Shown here piece after piece: positions 38,906 to 47,621 of a DNA stretch of 48,173 nt. This DNA comes from Streptosporangiaceae bacterium (lineage in GTDB: Bacteria; Actinomycetota; Actinomycetes; Streptosporangiales; Streptosporangiaceae): assembly GCA_030041275.1 (NCBI GenBank), contig JASHOE010000180.1, positions 1 to 48,173 of the forward strand, written 5' to 3'. A model generated the notes under the pieces. It worked only from the letters and a program-made list of their open reading frames with translations. It was not told the origin of the DNA and did no database searches. Numbering within the stretch: the stretch's first letter is position 1; each line of letters opens with the position of its first letter. Both the position numbers and the translations under genes were made by a program.

Positions 38906-39871
38906 ATGTTGCGGGTGACCTGGCCGCAGGCACTGAACTACCGCCTTGCCGTCAACAACTTGTCCCGTCGCCTGCCCGCCGACTCGTATGTCGAGGCTGC
39001 GTACGTCGGTCTGCAGGACACTGCTCCGCGTGACGCACTCCTCGGCTTGCACGCGCGAGTGGCAGCCTGCGAACCGACTGCGTGGGAGGATCCGCGCCTG
39101 ATCCAGACCTACAGCCCGCGCTCTGCCACCTACGTGCTGCCGCGGGACGACTTCGGCGTCTTCACCGTCGGCCGACTCCCCCGTGACCCAGTGGCCAGGC
39201 GTGCACTTGAGGACCGAGCCGACCAAGCCTGCCGGGAACTGGCCCGCCAGCCGCGGCCCGCCCCGCGACTGCCAGGCCGTCGTGACGTCTGCGCGACCGG
39301 CCGGTTCGAGGTTCGCTGGACCACGAGCACGCTGCACGTCTTCGAGCAGCCCCGCCCGGCCATCGACCCCGAAGCGGCACGAATCGAGCTCTGCCGCCGC
39401 CACGTCCATGCGTTCGGCCCACGACGCCGGCCGCCTTCGCCTGGTGGGCTGGGGTGTCACGGCGCGATGCCAGCGACACCTTTGACGCGCTGGCACGGGA
39501 GCTCATCCCGGTCAGTTTCGAGGGCCACCAGTCCTGGCTCCTGGCAGCTGACGAGACGACCGTCGTGACAGCGGAGCCAATGCGTGGCGTGCGGTTTTGC
39601 GTGGACTCCGACCTGCGCCTTCGGACGTGACCGGACCCAGCTCTTCGTCGGCCCTGGCCTTCGCCACCACACGCCGCTCCACGACACCTTCCACCCGGGC
39701 GGGCTCCTCATCGACGGCACCATCGCGGCTGCCTGGGGCCGGCGCGGAGGCCGTGTCACGGTGAGGGTTCAGGGATCGCTTCCGGCACCGTTGCGGTCCG
39801 CCATCCAACACGAGGCCGAGAGCATGCCCATTCCCGGCACAGCGGTGACCATGTCTGTCACCGAGCACTGA
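38906..39871 (+). pseudogene. Frameshifted winged-helix DNA-binding (DUF1006/AlkZ-like) gene
   Basis: Three pieces of one winged-helix protein lie in sequence. The first (38906-~39420, MLRVTWPQALNYRLAVNN...) has the LARRxL-type start and YVGLQDTAPRDALLGLHARV, a pattern of AlkZ-like DNA glycosylases. At ~39421 the frame slips by one base to THPAAFAWWAGV-type text (TTPAAFAWWAGVSRRD), the conserved FAWWAG motif. At ~39610 it slips back to GRDRTQLFVGPGLRHHTPLHDTFHP and ends at 39871. The -1 and +1 slips restore the first frame. In the first frame a stop falls at 39566-39568. It is a decayed gene or has two sequence errors. Confidence 0.8.
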
Positions 39872-39928
39872 AGCTGACGACCCTCGGCTAGCCTCGGCTT
39901 CGTGCGCCCCGATCCGGGAGGATGCGCC

Positions 39929-40783
39929 ATGGCTAGCTCTGCAGGTAACGACGCCATCGGTTACGACATGCTGAGGCGCGTTCTCGGGCCCTCGGCGGAC
40001 GCCGTCGGTGCGGCCCTTCGCCACTACACGGAATACCGACTCCGCAATGTCGCAAGGATTGTTGAGCGCGCCGATGCCAAATCCCGCTCCTTGCGCGGAG
40101 CTGTCGTTAACCTACGCGTCGCGCACGTTCTCCTCGCAGACGGATCGCATTGCGACGACGAGCTCATGGCTGACTACCTCGGTGGTCTTCTCGCTGGCAG
40201 CCGCACTGAGCAAGGACGTGACGACCGCGCGGTCGCCTGGTCGAAGGCGCTCGCCGGCCTGAGTGCACTGCAGCTGAAAGCGCATTATCTGCTCTATCGA
40301 GAATGGGCTGCCCGCCTGAGAATTATCGGCGTATATGAACTCGGCGTAGAAGCCGGGCGCACCCAGGCAACGATGGAAGTCTCCTCCGTAGAGTTCGTTA
40401 AGCTCCTCGTCGAGGATTCCGAGGTCGATGAGAACGATGCGCTGAGCCATGCCATCGGCGGCCTCAGCAGAGTCGGGCTGCTCGATGAGAAGTTCTCCTA
40501 CAACGGTGACCTCGTGAGAGTGACCCCGTCGATAACGGGACTCGAACTCTATGGCTGGGCGCAGGGCTTGCCAGGGCTGTCAGCTCGTGGTTTCGCGTCC
40601 AAGGCTCAGGCTTTTGAGCTAACAGCGGCTATTCCTCGCCTGAGCTCTGTTAGTTTTCCCAGGCTTCCCGATCGTGCAGTCGTCAGGGATCAAACGGGCG
40701 GCAGGCAACGGCAGGCCCAGATCCAGGCGCAACGGCGTGCCAGCCGAGCGAGAGACCCGGGCGTGTCAGACTCTCCGCCTTGA
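39929..40783 (+). CDS. DUF4393 (Abi-alpha-like) protein, atypical composition
   Basis: The ATG at 39929, seven bases after GGGAGG, gives 284 residues. The middle matches the Abi-alpha/DUF4393 pattern: LLADGSHCDDELMADYLGGLLAGSRTEQGR, then AWSKALAGLSALQLKAHYLLYREWAARLR, i.e. the conserved DExxxWAxLLA-like helix pair. Domains of this family occur in abortive-infection proteins of phage defence; role here is inference. The coding sequence uses clearly more A/T third positions (for example tat, att, gaa, gta) than its neighbours, suggesting horizontal acquisition. It is a single gene with no partner. Confidence 0.7.
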   Translation: MASSAGNDAIGYDMLRRVLGPSADAVGAALRHYTEYRLRNVARIVERADAKSRSLRGAVVNLRVAHVLLADGSHCDDELMADYLGGLLAGSRTEQGRDDRAVAWSKALAGLSALQLKAHYLLYREWAARLRIIGVYELGVEAGRTQATMEVSSVEFVKLLVEDSEVDENDALSHAIGGLSRVGLLDEKFSYNGDLVRVTPSITGLELYGWAQGLPGLSARGFASKAQAFELTAAIPRLSSVSFPRLPDRAVVRDQTGGRQRQAQIQAQRRASRARDPGVSDSPP

Positions 40784-40791
40784 TGACTGAC

Positions 40792-40830
40792 GCGGGCCGC
40801 TACCCAGCGCTAGCCGGGGTAGCGGCCCGC
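40792..40830. terminator. Strong bidirectional hairpin terminator
   Basis: GCGGGCCGCTACCC (40792-40805) pairs perfectly with GGGTAGCGGCCCGC (40817-40830), 14 bp with an 11-base loop. It lies between the convergent DUF4393 and secreted beta-helix genes and can stop both. Confidence 0.8.
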
Positions 40831-40839
40831 GATGTTCTG

Positions 40840-42804
40840 TTACGGGTAGCTGACGAGGTCGACCGGTGTTCCTATGCCGGGGTTGTTGGTCCCGGTGACC
40901 GGGCCGCCGACGCCATTGATGATCGACTTGTCGCCGCCTTGGTTACCGAGGTAGACGACAAGGAGGTCATGGAATTGCACGTCCGGCCTGTCAGGCGCCT
41001 TGAAGGCCTCGTCGGCGTACACCGTCGCCGTGGTCTGGATGAACACGATGTAGCTGCCCATCCCGTAGCCCTGGAAGCTCTTGACGTTGCCGGTGACCAG
41101 GAAGGAGGGGTAACCGTCCTCGCTCGGGCTGGCCATCCAGGCGGACTGGCTCGGCGGGTCATACGGCATCTCGTTCTGGAAGAAGATGTCCGTGCCGCCC
41201 TGGCCGCTCCAGATCACCTCGTTCTTCTGGTAATGCTCGATGGCCAGGCCGTAGGCGGTCACGTCGTTCCCGGTTACTTCGAGGCCGGTGTCGGCCCGGT
41301 TGACCGTCCAGCCGACGTCGTTGCCGTGGTCGGCGCGCCAGGCCCAGATGTCATCGATGATGGAGTCGCTGGCGTTGTCCCGCAGGCTCACCGTGGCGCT
41401 CACCGGGGTGGTCGCGGCGCCGCCGATGCGGAAGAAGACGTCCTGGATCAGGTCCGGGTCGGCGGCATTGGCCGGTCCGGGCGTCCCCACCGACAGGAGG
41501 ACCGGCGAGTTGACCGGGCCAGCGTCGATGATCAGGCCGGACACCTTCACCCCGCGGTTCGCGACGACCACCATGGCCGCGGTCCCATGCTGCGGCACCA
41601 GGGTCGCCATGCCGAGGCCGAGCACCACGGTGTCGGGATGCGGAACCACGATGGGCTGATCCAGGTCATAGACACCGGGGGTGAGGATGAGATTCTTGCC
41701 TCGGGCCATCGCGGCCGTCATAGCCGACGCGGGTGTGCTGGGGCCGGCGATGAAGAACTTCGACAGTGGAATGGATCGGCCGGCTTCCTTGCCGCCGACC
41801 CAGGCAGGGCCAGCGGAATTTTCCTGGACCGCAGGAACGAAGACGCTGTCGCTGCCGTTCGAGCCGGTGTAGAGGAACGGCTCTTCCTCGGTCACCGGGC
41901 AGGTGGCGAGCGTGGTGTAGGGGTTCGCCCCCGCCACCCCGAACGACTGCGCGGGAGCGCCGGGATCTCCGCAGAAGACCTGGTTCCAGACTCCGTTGCT
42001 CCACCCGTCCAGGTCGCTGTTTCTCGTCACCCACTGCTGCTGAGAGCCGTTGGTTACGGACGCCCCGCTGAACTCGGAGTCGGCAATGAACCCGCCGCTG
42101 GCGTAGTCAGGAGAGCCGTTGCAGTAGTCCATCAAGGACACCAGGCCATTGATGTCGACTCGCCGCATCGGCGCGGCCTGTGAGACCGCCCAGAAGTCCG
42201 TCGCCGCCTGGCAGCCAGTGCCTCCGGCCACGTTGATCGTGAGGTTCGACATCGAGCGCCAGAAGTTATCGAGCGCGATGCAGTTGTTAGCGGCGAAGCA
42301 CTGGTTGTAGACGTCGATCGAGCCGTTGATGACGACATCGCCGGGTATCAGCCCGAGGCCCGCGACGGTGGTGTAATAGCCGACCTGGAAGATCAGCGGG
42401 TCGGCGGCCGATCCGTAGGTACCCGGCTCGAACAACACCGCGTAGCGCTGGGCGCCGAACTGATTGGACACCTGCTGGTTGGCGATGGAATCCAGCGTGT
42501 TCTGAATCGAGGCCTGGGACATGCTCGGGGTGAAGATGTAGGTGTTCGGGCCGAACTGCCCTCCCGTGGTCGACGGCGCAACCGCGCTTGCTGTCGTCAG
42601 CGCCGCGGCCATGGGGCTGGCGAGCGCCGTCGGGCCGACGCCTAACAGCGACGCGGCTGCCGCCGCCACGATGGCGGCCGCGCACGCGATCAGGCGATGC
42701 CGGCGCCGGCGACGGGGAGCTCCCCCGCCTGTCTCGACGGGATGTTCTCCGGTAGCTGCCACTGATGTCACTCTCCTCTTCCGACTGAACTTGCGGACGG
42801 CCAT
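40840..42804 (-). CDS. Secreted right-handed beta-helix protein (GH55/pectate-lyase-like)
   Basis: The 654-residue protein has an N-terminal export signal: a basic stretch (PRRRRRHRLI), then CAAAIVAAAAASLLGVGPTALASP. The mature part starts GPNTYIFTPSMSQASIQNTLDSI. Repeated strand-turn units follow (GLGLIPGDVVINGSIDVYNQ, MSNLTINVAGGTG, GLIIDAGPVNSP, ATVSLRDNASDS), typical of pectate-lyase-like beta-helices. The text resembles actinobacterial 'coagulation factor 5/8'-annotated and GH55-type beta-1,3-glucanase-like proteins. The start may be one of the in-frame GTGs at about 42762 with a better ribosome site. Encoded 22 bases after the TIM-barrel gene, so it is probably part of that operon and degrades or binds an extracellular glycan. 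Confidence 0.75.
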   Translation of the reverse strand: MAVRKFSRKRRVTSVAATGEHPVETGGGAPRRRRRHRLIACAAAIVAAAAASLLGVGPTALASPMAAALTTASAVAPSTTGGQFGPNTYIFTPSMSQASIQNTLDSIANQQVSNQFGAQRYAVLFEPGTYGSAADPLIFQVGYYTTVAGLGLIPGDVVINGSIDVYNQCFAANNCIALDNFWRSMSNLTINVAGGTGCQAATDFWAVSQAAPMRRVDINGLVSLMDYCNGSPDYASGGFIADSEFSGASVTNGSQQQWVTRNSDLDGWSNGVWNQVFCGDPGAPAQSFGVAGANPYTTLATCPVTEEEPFLYTGSNGSDSVFVPAVQENSAGPAWVGGKEAGRSIPLSKFFIAGPSTPASAMTAAMARGKNLILTPGVYDLDQPIVVPHPDTVVLGLGMATLVPQHGTAAMVVVANRGVKVSGLIIDAGPVNSPVLLSVGTPGPANAADPDLIQDVFFRIGGAATTPVSATVSLRDNASDSIIDDIWAWRADHGNDVGWTVNRADTGLEVTGNDVTAYGLAIEHYQKNEVIWSGQGGTDIFFQNEMPYDPPSQSAWMASPSEDGYPSFLVTGNVKSFQGYGMGSYIVFIQTTATVYADEAFKAPDRPDVQFHDLLVVYLGNQGGDKSIINGVGGPVTGTNNPGIGTPVDLVSYP

Positions 42805-42826
42805 CGGCGGGCGCCGTGACCCTCGG

Positions 42827-43657
42827 TCATTGCCACTGCACGTAAAGGTCCGCGAGCAGGTCCTTCAGGGCTCGCGCCGCGATCCGGAATCCGTCGGCGC
42901 CGCTGTAGCCGCCGAACCGGCCGGCGATGGCCAGGTGCGGCTCTAGCGACAGGTAGCCCTCGAAACCGGAGTCGCGCAGCTCGGCCAGCGTCTCCCGGAC
43001 CTGGCCGTCACCCTGGCCGGCGGGCACCACCTCGCCGGTTGCCGCCAGCGCGTCTTTGATCTGGACATACTCCAGGTACGGGCGGAGCAGCTGGTACGCG
43101 TCGGCGTGGGGCCGGACGCCGCACTGGACGAAGTTCGCGGCGTCAAAGGTGGCCCGCAGGGCCGGGGAGCCGACGCTGGCGAGGATGTCGGCGCATCGTT
43201 CCGGGATATCGCCGTAGATCTCCTTTTCGTTTTCGTGGGCGAGGACGATCCCCCGGTCGGCGGCGAGCGCCGCGAGCGCGCCCATGCGGTCGATGACCTC
43301 AGCGCGATAACGCTCAGGAGACTGCGACTGCGGGATGAAGAACGAGAACACGCGCACCAGTGCCGTACCGAGCTGGCCCGCGACGTCGGCCATGCGCCGG
43401 AGCCGCTCTAGCTCCGGCGCGAAAGGCTCCTCGATCCCGATCTTGCCGATCGGCGAGCCGATCGCCGATACCCGCACGCCGGCGTCGGCGAGCTGTCGGC
43501 TGAGGCTCGCGACCTGAGCATCGTCAAGATCGGCAACGTTGACCGACCAGACACTGCGGAGCTCCAGATGCGAGATGGATTCGGTGGCCAGCACCGCGAG
43601 CTGCTCATCGAGATCTGGCGAGATCTCATCGGCGAAACCGCTGAGCACGAACGTCAC
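42827..43657 (-). CDS. Sugar phosphate isomerase/epimerase (xylose-isomerase-like TIM barrel)
   Basis: The GTG at 43657 overlaps the oxidoreductase stop (GTGA). The 276-residue TIM barrel has the metal-ligand pattern: Glu in VLAHENEKEIYGD (about 143), Asp in LRATFDAANF (about 172), His in PHADAYQ-type loop, and the last acid in GYLSLEPHLA (about 240). Members include IolI/IolE and 3-ketosugar-handling isomerases/lyases. With the neighbouring Gfo/Idh/MocA enzyme it suggests oxidation of a sugar to a 3-keto form followed by isomerisation or beta-elimination. Confidence 0.88.
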   Translation of the reverse strand: MTFVLSGFADEISPDLDEQLAVLATESISHLELRSVWSVNVADLDDAQVASLSRQLADAGVRVSAIGSPIGKIGIEEPFAPELERLRRMADVAGQLGTALVRVFSFFIPQSQSPERYRAEVIDRMGALAALAADRGIVLAHENEKEIYGDIPERCADILASVGSPALRATFDAANFVQCGVRPHADAYQLLRPYLEYVQIKDALAATGEVVPAGQGDGQVRETLAELRDSGFEGYLSLEPHLAIAGRFGGYSGADGFRIAARALKDLLADLYVQWQ

Positions 43658-44766
43658 CGTGAGCCCGCAGGGTCGTCGAGCAGACCTGCCGGGATGGGCA
43701 GTCGCACAGTGCGACCCGCGCGCGCAGACTCATAGACCGCGCACACGACCTCGAGGGCCGCGCGGCCGTCCGCAGCGGTGACCGAGGGCACACGGTCCTC
43801 ATTGATCGCGTCGATAAGATCTTTGATCTGCGCCGCGTGGCTGGCAATCTCCAGATCGGCCGACCCTGCCGCTCCAGCCGGCGCGCTGCGGCCCGCGGTG
43901 ACGCTGCGCAACTGGCCGGGCTCGGCACCTTCGGCGCTCAGCTCGCACCGGATGATCTCGCCGTCCTCGATCACCACGGTTCCGCGGGTGCCGCTGATCT
44001 CCAGACGCTGCGGCAGGCCGGGAAAGACTGCCGTGCTCGCGACGACCGTTCCGACCGCGCCCGACGCGAATCGCAGCATGGCCAGCGCGGCGTCTTCCAC
44101 CTCGACCTGGTGGGTCTGGGTCGAGAACATCGCGGTCACCTCGGCGACCGGACCCATACACCACAGCAAGAGGTCGGCATAGTGAATGCCCTGATTCATC
44201 AGTGAGCCGCCGTCCAGCGCCCATGTGCCGCGCCAGCCAGCGCTGTCGTAGTAGGCCTGGCTGCGGTACCACTTCGTGCTGGCCTCGCCAAGCACCAGAC
44301 GGCCGAGCTGGCCGTCGTCCAGAAGCCGGCGCAGTTCGATCAGCCCAGAGTCGAACCGGTGCTGCGAAATGACAGTCATCACGACCCCGGCAGCGCCTGC
44401 GGCCGCGATGAGCCGGTCGGCGGCCTCGAGGCTGACATCCAGTGGCTTCTCGACGACCAGGTGCTTGCCCGCCGCGGTCGCGCGGATGCCCACCTCAGCG
44501 TGCAGGCCGCTGGGCACGCACACGGATACAATGTCGACGTCGCCGCGGGCGAGCAGATGGTCGAGATCTGGCTCGGCCGCGCACTCGTGAGCCGCAGCGA
44601 ACGAGTTAGCGCGTTCGTGGTCCACGTCGGTGACAGCTACGAGCCGGGCGTCCGGCAGTGATGCGATTGCCCGAGCGTGGATCGACGAGATGACCCCGGT
44701 GCCGATGATCCCGAAACCACGTGGCGTCCGGGTACCGCCTCGACGGCTGTCGGCTGGCTCGGTCAT
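43654..44766 (-). CDS. Gfo/Idh/MocA-family NAD(P)-dependent oxidoreductase
   Basis: The ATG at 44766 overlaps the upstream isomerase stop (ATGA) and gives 370 residues; the longer frame would start inside that gene. The N-terminal Rossmann fold is FGIIGTGVISSIHARAIASL, then VTDVDHERA. The family's conserved active-site Lys is in VVEKPLDVSLEAA, with the catalytic-region LMNQGIHYADLLLW further on. Members oxidise inositols, glucose and glycosides. In glycoside catabolism they create 3-keto sugars. It sits between two TIM barrels in one operon. Confidence 0.92.
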   Translation of the reverse strand: MTEPADSRRGGTRTPRGFGIIGTGVISSIHARAIASLPDARLVAVTDVDHERANSFAAAHECAAEPDLDHLLARGDVDIVSVCVPSGLHAEVGIRATAAGKHLVVEKPLDVSLEAADRLIAAAGAAGVVMTVISQHRFDSGLIELRRLLDDGQLGRLVLGEASTKWYRSQAYYDSAGWRGTWALDGGSLMNQGIHYADLLLWCMGPVAEVTAMFSTQTHQVEVEDAALAMLRFASGAVGTVVASTAVFPGLPQRLEISGTRGTVVIEDGEIIRCELSAEGAEPGQLRSVTAGRSAPAGAAGSADLEIASHAAQIKDLIDAINEDRVPSVTAADGRAALEVVCAVYESARAGRTVRLPIPAGLLDDPAGSR

Positions 44767-45599
44767 GCTCCGGCCTCCATCTCCGATAGCCACCTGCGCA
44801 GCACCGACAAGTGCTGCGGCAGCGCAACCTCAGGCTCCTCGATCTCGGGGTGCCATCGCTTCTCCCACTCCACCGATATCCAGCCCGGATACCCGCCGGC
44901 GATCAGCAGTTGCAGCATCTCCCGCACCGGTATCTCACCCTCACCGAGCAGGACGAGCTGCCAGCCGTCAGCCCGCGCGGCGTCTCGCCGTGCGTCTTTG
45001 ACCTGCGCGAGCAGCGTGCGCTGGCCGAGATCTGACCAGACTTCAGCCGGTCGCTGACGCATCCGGTAAGGATGGTGACTGTCCCATACCGCACCGACAG
45101 CGCCGGAGGGGACCATCGCGAGCAGTTCGGCAACGACCGAAGAGGCGGAGAAGGAATCGTGGGTCTCCACGCCGATGGCGACGCCCAGTCGCTCAGCTAG
45201 CGGAATGCTGGCTTCGAGCACTCGTGCCGCGGCTGCCAGCCTGGACTTTCTGTCAGGGTCGCTGTCGGGCAGTGCGCCGCCGAACACCCGCACCAGCGGG
45301 GATTCCCAGTCATTCGCGAGCTCAAGGAAGCTCGCAAGCTCAGGGCTTGGATCGTTATCGGTGAGCCGGATCGAGCTGTCGACAGCCACGATTGGCAGGC
45401 TCGCTGCCGCCACGGTGCGCTTCACCGCGGCGCGATCCCTGGCGGGCATCGCCGGGTCGACCAGCTGGCCGTCGACCAGCCGCAACTCGACGCCGTCGTA
45501 TCCCCATGAGCGCCCGAGGGACGTGGCCGTCGCAAGACTGGCGTCCGGGAAGGCCAGCGTGCTGAAGGCGATTGGCGGTGCGCTTTGCGATGCGCTCAT
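44763..45599 (-). CDS. Sugar phosphate isomerase/epimerase (xylose-isomerase-like TIM barrel)
   Basis: The 278-residue protein (ATG 45599) is a second TIM barrel, diverged from that at 42827. Its metal-site pattern is GVETHDSFSAS (Glu, His), AVWDSHHPYRM (Asp, His), KDARRD, and the last acid in ISVEWEKRWHPEIEEPEVALPQ, a recognisable ending of this subfamily. It is the first gene of an operon with the oxidoreductase, a second barrel and the secreted beta-helix protein. The role is likely sugar isomerisation or epimerisation or beta-elimination of a 3-keto glycoside. Confidence 0.88.
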   Translation of the reverse strand: MSASQSAPPIAFSTLAFPDASLATATSLGRSWGYDGVELRLVDGQLVDPAMPARDRAAVKRTVAAASLPIVAVDSSIRLTDNDPSPELASFLELANDWESPLVRVFGGALPDSDPDRKSRLAAAARVLEASIPLAERLGVAIGVETHDSFSASSVVAELLAMVPSGAVGAVWDSHHPYRMRQRPAEVWSDLGQRTLLAQVKDARRDAARADGWQLVLLGEGEIPVREMLQLLIAGGYPGWISVEWEKRWHPEIEEPEVALPQHLSVLRRWLSEMEAGA

Positions 45600-45829
45600 G
45601 GGCAGGGATTTCCTTCCTGGCCGCGGCGTTTGCGGCCATGGCTAGGTCGCGGCGGGTTCAGCTCACGCCGACGTGATCATGGCTGCCCGGCGGCATGCGC
45701 CGCTGCGTCGGGAGTTTCGCGGACTGTCCGAGGCCGCCGGTCAGCTACCAGGGCAGGCTCACGCCGTGCTCTGTGGCCAGGCCGCTGCGGCACCCGCGCA
45801 AGTGCCCGGCTACTGTGCTCCTGGGGTGT

Positions 45830-45860
45830 GGCCCGCCCCTGGGGTTGCCAGGGGCGGGCC
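45830..45860. terminator. Strong hairpin terminator downstream of the binding-protein gene
   Basis: GGCCCGCCCCTGG (45830-45842) pairs perfectly with CCAGGGGCGGGCC (45848-45860), 13 bp with a five-base loop. It lies 18 bases after the stop of the minus-strand binding-protein gene. No T tract follows. The 230 bases between it and the TIM-barrel start hold no gene that I can support, and probably the promoter of the next operon. Confidence 0.8.
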
Positions 45861-45878
45861 CGCTTGTATCCGGAAGCG

Positions 45879-47561
45879 TTAGCTCGCCGGGCTGAGGTGC
45901 AGGATAACGACCTCGTCGCTACCCGAGCCGTTGCCGTTGTTGGTGCCGGATGGCTGTCCTGAGTCGTACGGGTTCGATGCCGTCGGCCAGCCGACGAAGT
46001 GATCCGAGTTGTACTCAAACCACTCCGCCGCCGTCTCCAGCGGTATCACCGGCAGGTTGGCGGCTACGTACTGCTCGAGCGGCACAAGAGCCGTGGCCTG
46101 CGCCGAGATACTCGTCGCGCCCTCGAGCGTGGCGAGCTCTGAATCGACGGTTGAATCGTTGAGCCGCTCGTAGTCGCCGGTGGCGGACGAACCGGTCGCG
46201 AGCGCGCTGTTGAGCCAGCCGTTGTACATGCTGACGGGCGTGATGCCTCCGTTGGACCAGTGCTCGGTCATCTGGAAGTCACCATCGGCGACGTCCGCAT
46301 TCCAGGCGTTCACTGACAGCCCCTGGAATGTCGCGTCGATTCCGGCTGCCTTCAGTTCCTGTGCAGCGATGGAATCTACCTCGGCCATGTCGGTGTACGC
46401 GGACGGGCTGATGATCGTCAGTGCGACCGTCTGACCGCCCTTCTCGAAGTAGCCGTTGCTCCCCATCGTGAATCCAGCGTTCTCCAGCACCTTCTTGGCC
46501 GCCGCGACGTTGCCGGTAGCCGAGACCGTTCCGATGGAGGAGCTCAGCCAGTCGTTGAAGATCGGCTGCGTCAGGCCGCCGGCGCTGAGCACGGGATTCT
46601 CCAGTCCGGCCTCACCCTCCGAGCCGAGCAGAGTGCGGTCGACCGCGAGGCTGATGGCCTGCCGGACCGGTAGCTGGTTGGTCGGCCACTTGGTCAGGTT
46701 GCCCTCGAGGCTCTCGTCACCGTTGGACGCCTCGTAGTAGTGGTGGTGGGCGGGATCAGTGTCGACGAAGTTCTTCTTGAGGCCGGGAATGTAGTTGCCG
46801 GTCCAGTCGATCTGGTTGGAGAACAGCGCGTTCAGCGCGCCTGTGTTCGAGGCGTAGGCCGGGAAATAGACCTTGTCGACGTGTACTGGTTGCCAGTAGT
46901 TGGGGTTCTTCTTCAGCGTGAAGCCCTGCGGCGTGAAGTTGTCGAGCATGTACGGCCCGGTTCCGACCGGGTTGGCGTCCGAGTAGGTGGCCGGGTTGCC
47001 CACCGTGCTCCAGATCGACTTCGGCACGATGCCGACGCCGGCGATTTGCTCGAGGTTGCCATACTGCGACGTGGGGAAGTTCAGCGTGACGGTGTCTCCC
47101 GAGGTAGTCACGCTGGTCATGGTCAGCCCGCCGCTGTTGATCGCGGGGTACTTCATCATGAGGTTGTAGGTGAACGCGACGTCCGCCGGGGTGAAGGCCG
47201 TCCCGTTATTCCACTTCACGCCGGTCCGGATCGTGAAGGTGATCGACTTGTAGTTGTTCGACCACGAGTAGGAGGTCGCCAGGTACGGGTAGTACGTCGG
47301 CGCCTTCGCGAGGTCGAACTGGATTAGCGGTTCGTAGATAAGTCCGGTAGCGCCCATGCCATACGGGGCTCCGGTGTTCACGTACGGGTTAAACGTCTGG
47401 GTGATCGTGGTCTCGGGCGAGCTCTCCATGACCAGCTCAGTTGCCGTGCTGCTCTTTGAGGAGTTGGACGGGCTCGACCCGCACGCGGCCAGACCGGCCA
47501 CGAGCAGGCCGGCGGCTCCCACGGTCACGAGCCGTGTATACGTAAGGTGTCTCCTTGTCAT
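45879..47561 (-). CDS. ABC-transporter substrate-binding lipoprotein, family 5 (oligopeptide/oligosaccharide type)
   Basis: The 560-residue protein has a lipoprotein signal peptide: MTRRHLTYTRLVTVGAAGLL then VAGLAAC with lipobox Cys27. The mature part follows the SBP_bac_5 fold: TFNPYVNTGAPYGMG, WNNGTAFTPADVAFTYNLMM, PVGTGPYMLDNFTPQG and LPVRQAISLAVDRTLLGSEG are its conserved blocks. Family-5 proteins bind di- and oligopeptides, nickel or beta-glucan oligosaccharides. The neighbouring glycan-type operon favours a sugar ligand, which is inference. An ATPase gene lies upstream on the same strand (60 bp). Confidence 0.92.
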   Translation of the reverse strand: MTRRHLTYTRLVTVGAAGLLVAGLAACGSSPSNSSKSSTATELVMESSPETTITQTFNPYVNTGAPYGMGATGLIYEPLIQFDLAKAPTYYPYLATSYSWSNNYKSITFTIRTGVKWNNGTAFTPADVAFTYNLMMKYPAINSGGLTMTSVTTSGDTVTLNFPTSQYGNLEQIAGVGIVPKSIWSTVGNPATYSDANPVGTGPYMLDNFTPQGFTLKKNPNYWQPVHVDKVYFPAYASNTGALNALFSNQIDWTGNYIPGLKKNFVDTDPAHHHYYEASNGDESLEGNLTKWPTNQLPVRQAISLAVDRTLLGSEGEAGLENPVLSAGGLTQPIFNDWLSSSIGTVSATGNVAAAKKVLENAGFTMGSNGYFEKGGQTVALTIISPSAYTDMAEVDSIAAQELKAAGIDATFQGLSVNAWNADVADGDFQMTEHWSNGGITPVSMYNGWLNSALATGSSATGDYERLNDSTVDSELATLEGATSISAQATALVPLEQYVAANLPVIPLETAAEWFEYNSDHFVGWPTASNPYDSGQPSGTNNGNGSGSDEVVILHLSPAS

Positions 47562-47621
47562 CTTTCGTCTTCCTGTCGTCGAGGTATCCGGTATCCCCCG
47601 GTCACTGGGTTGTGTTGCAAG

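Noticed and set aside
40780..42183. 467-residue plus-strand frame opposite the beta-helix gene
   Set aside because: Antisense shadow; it would overlap the bidirectional terminator and has no recognisable fold.
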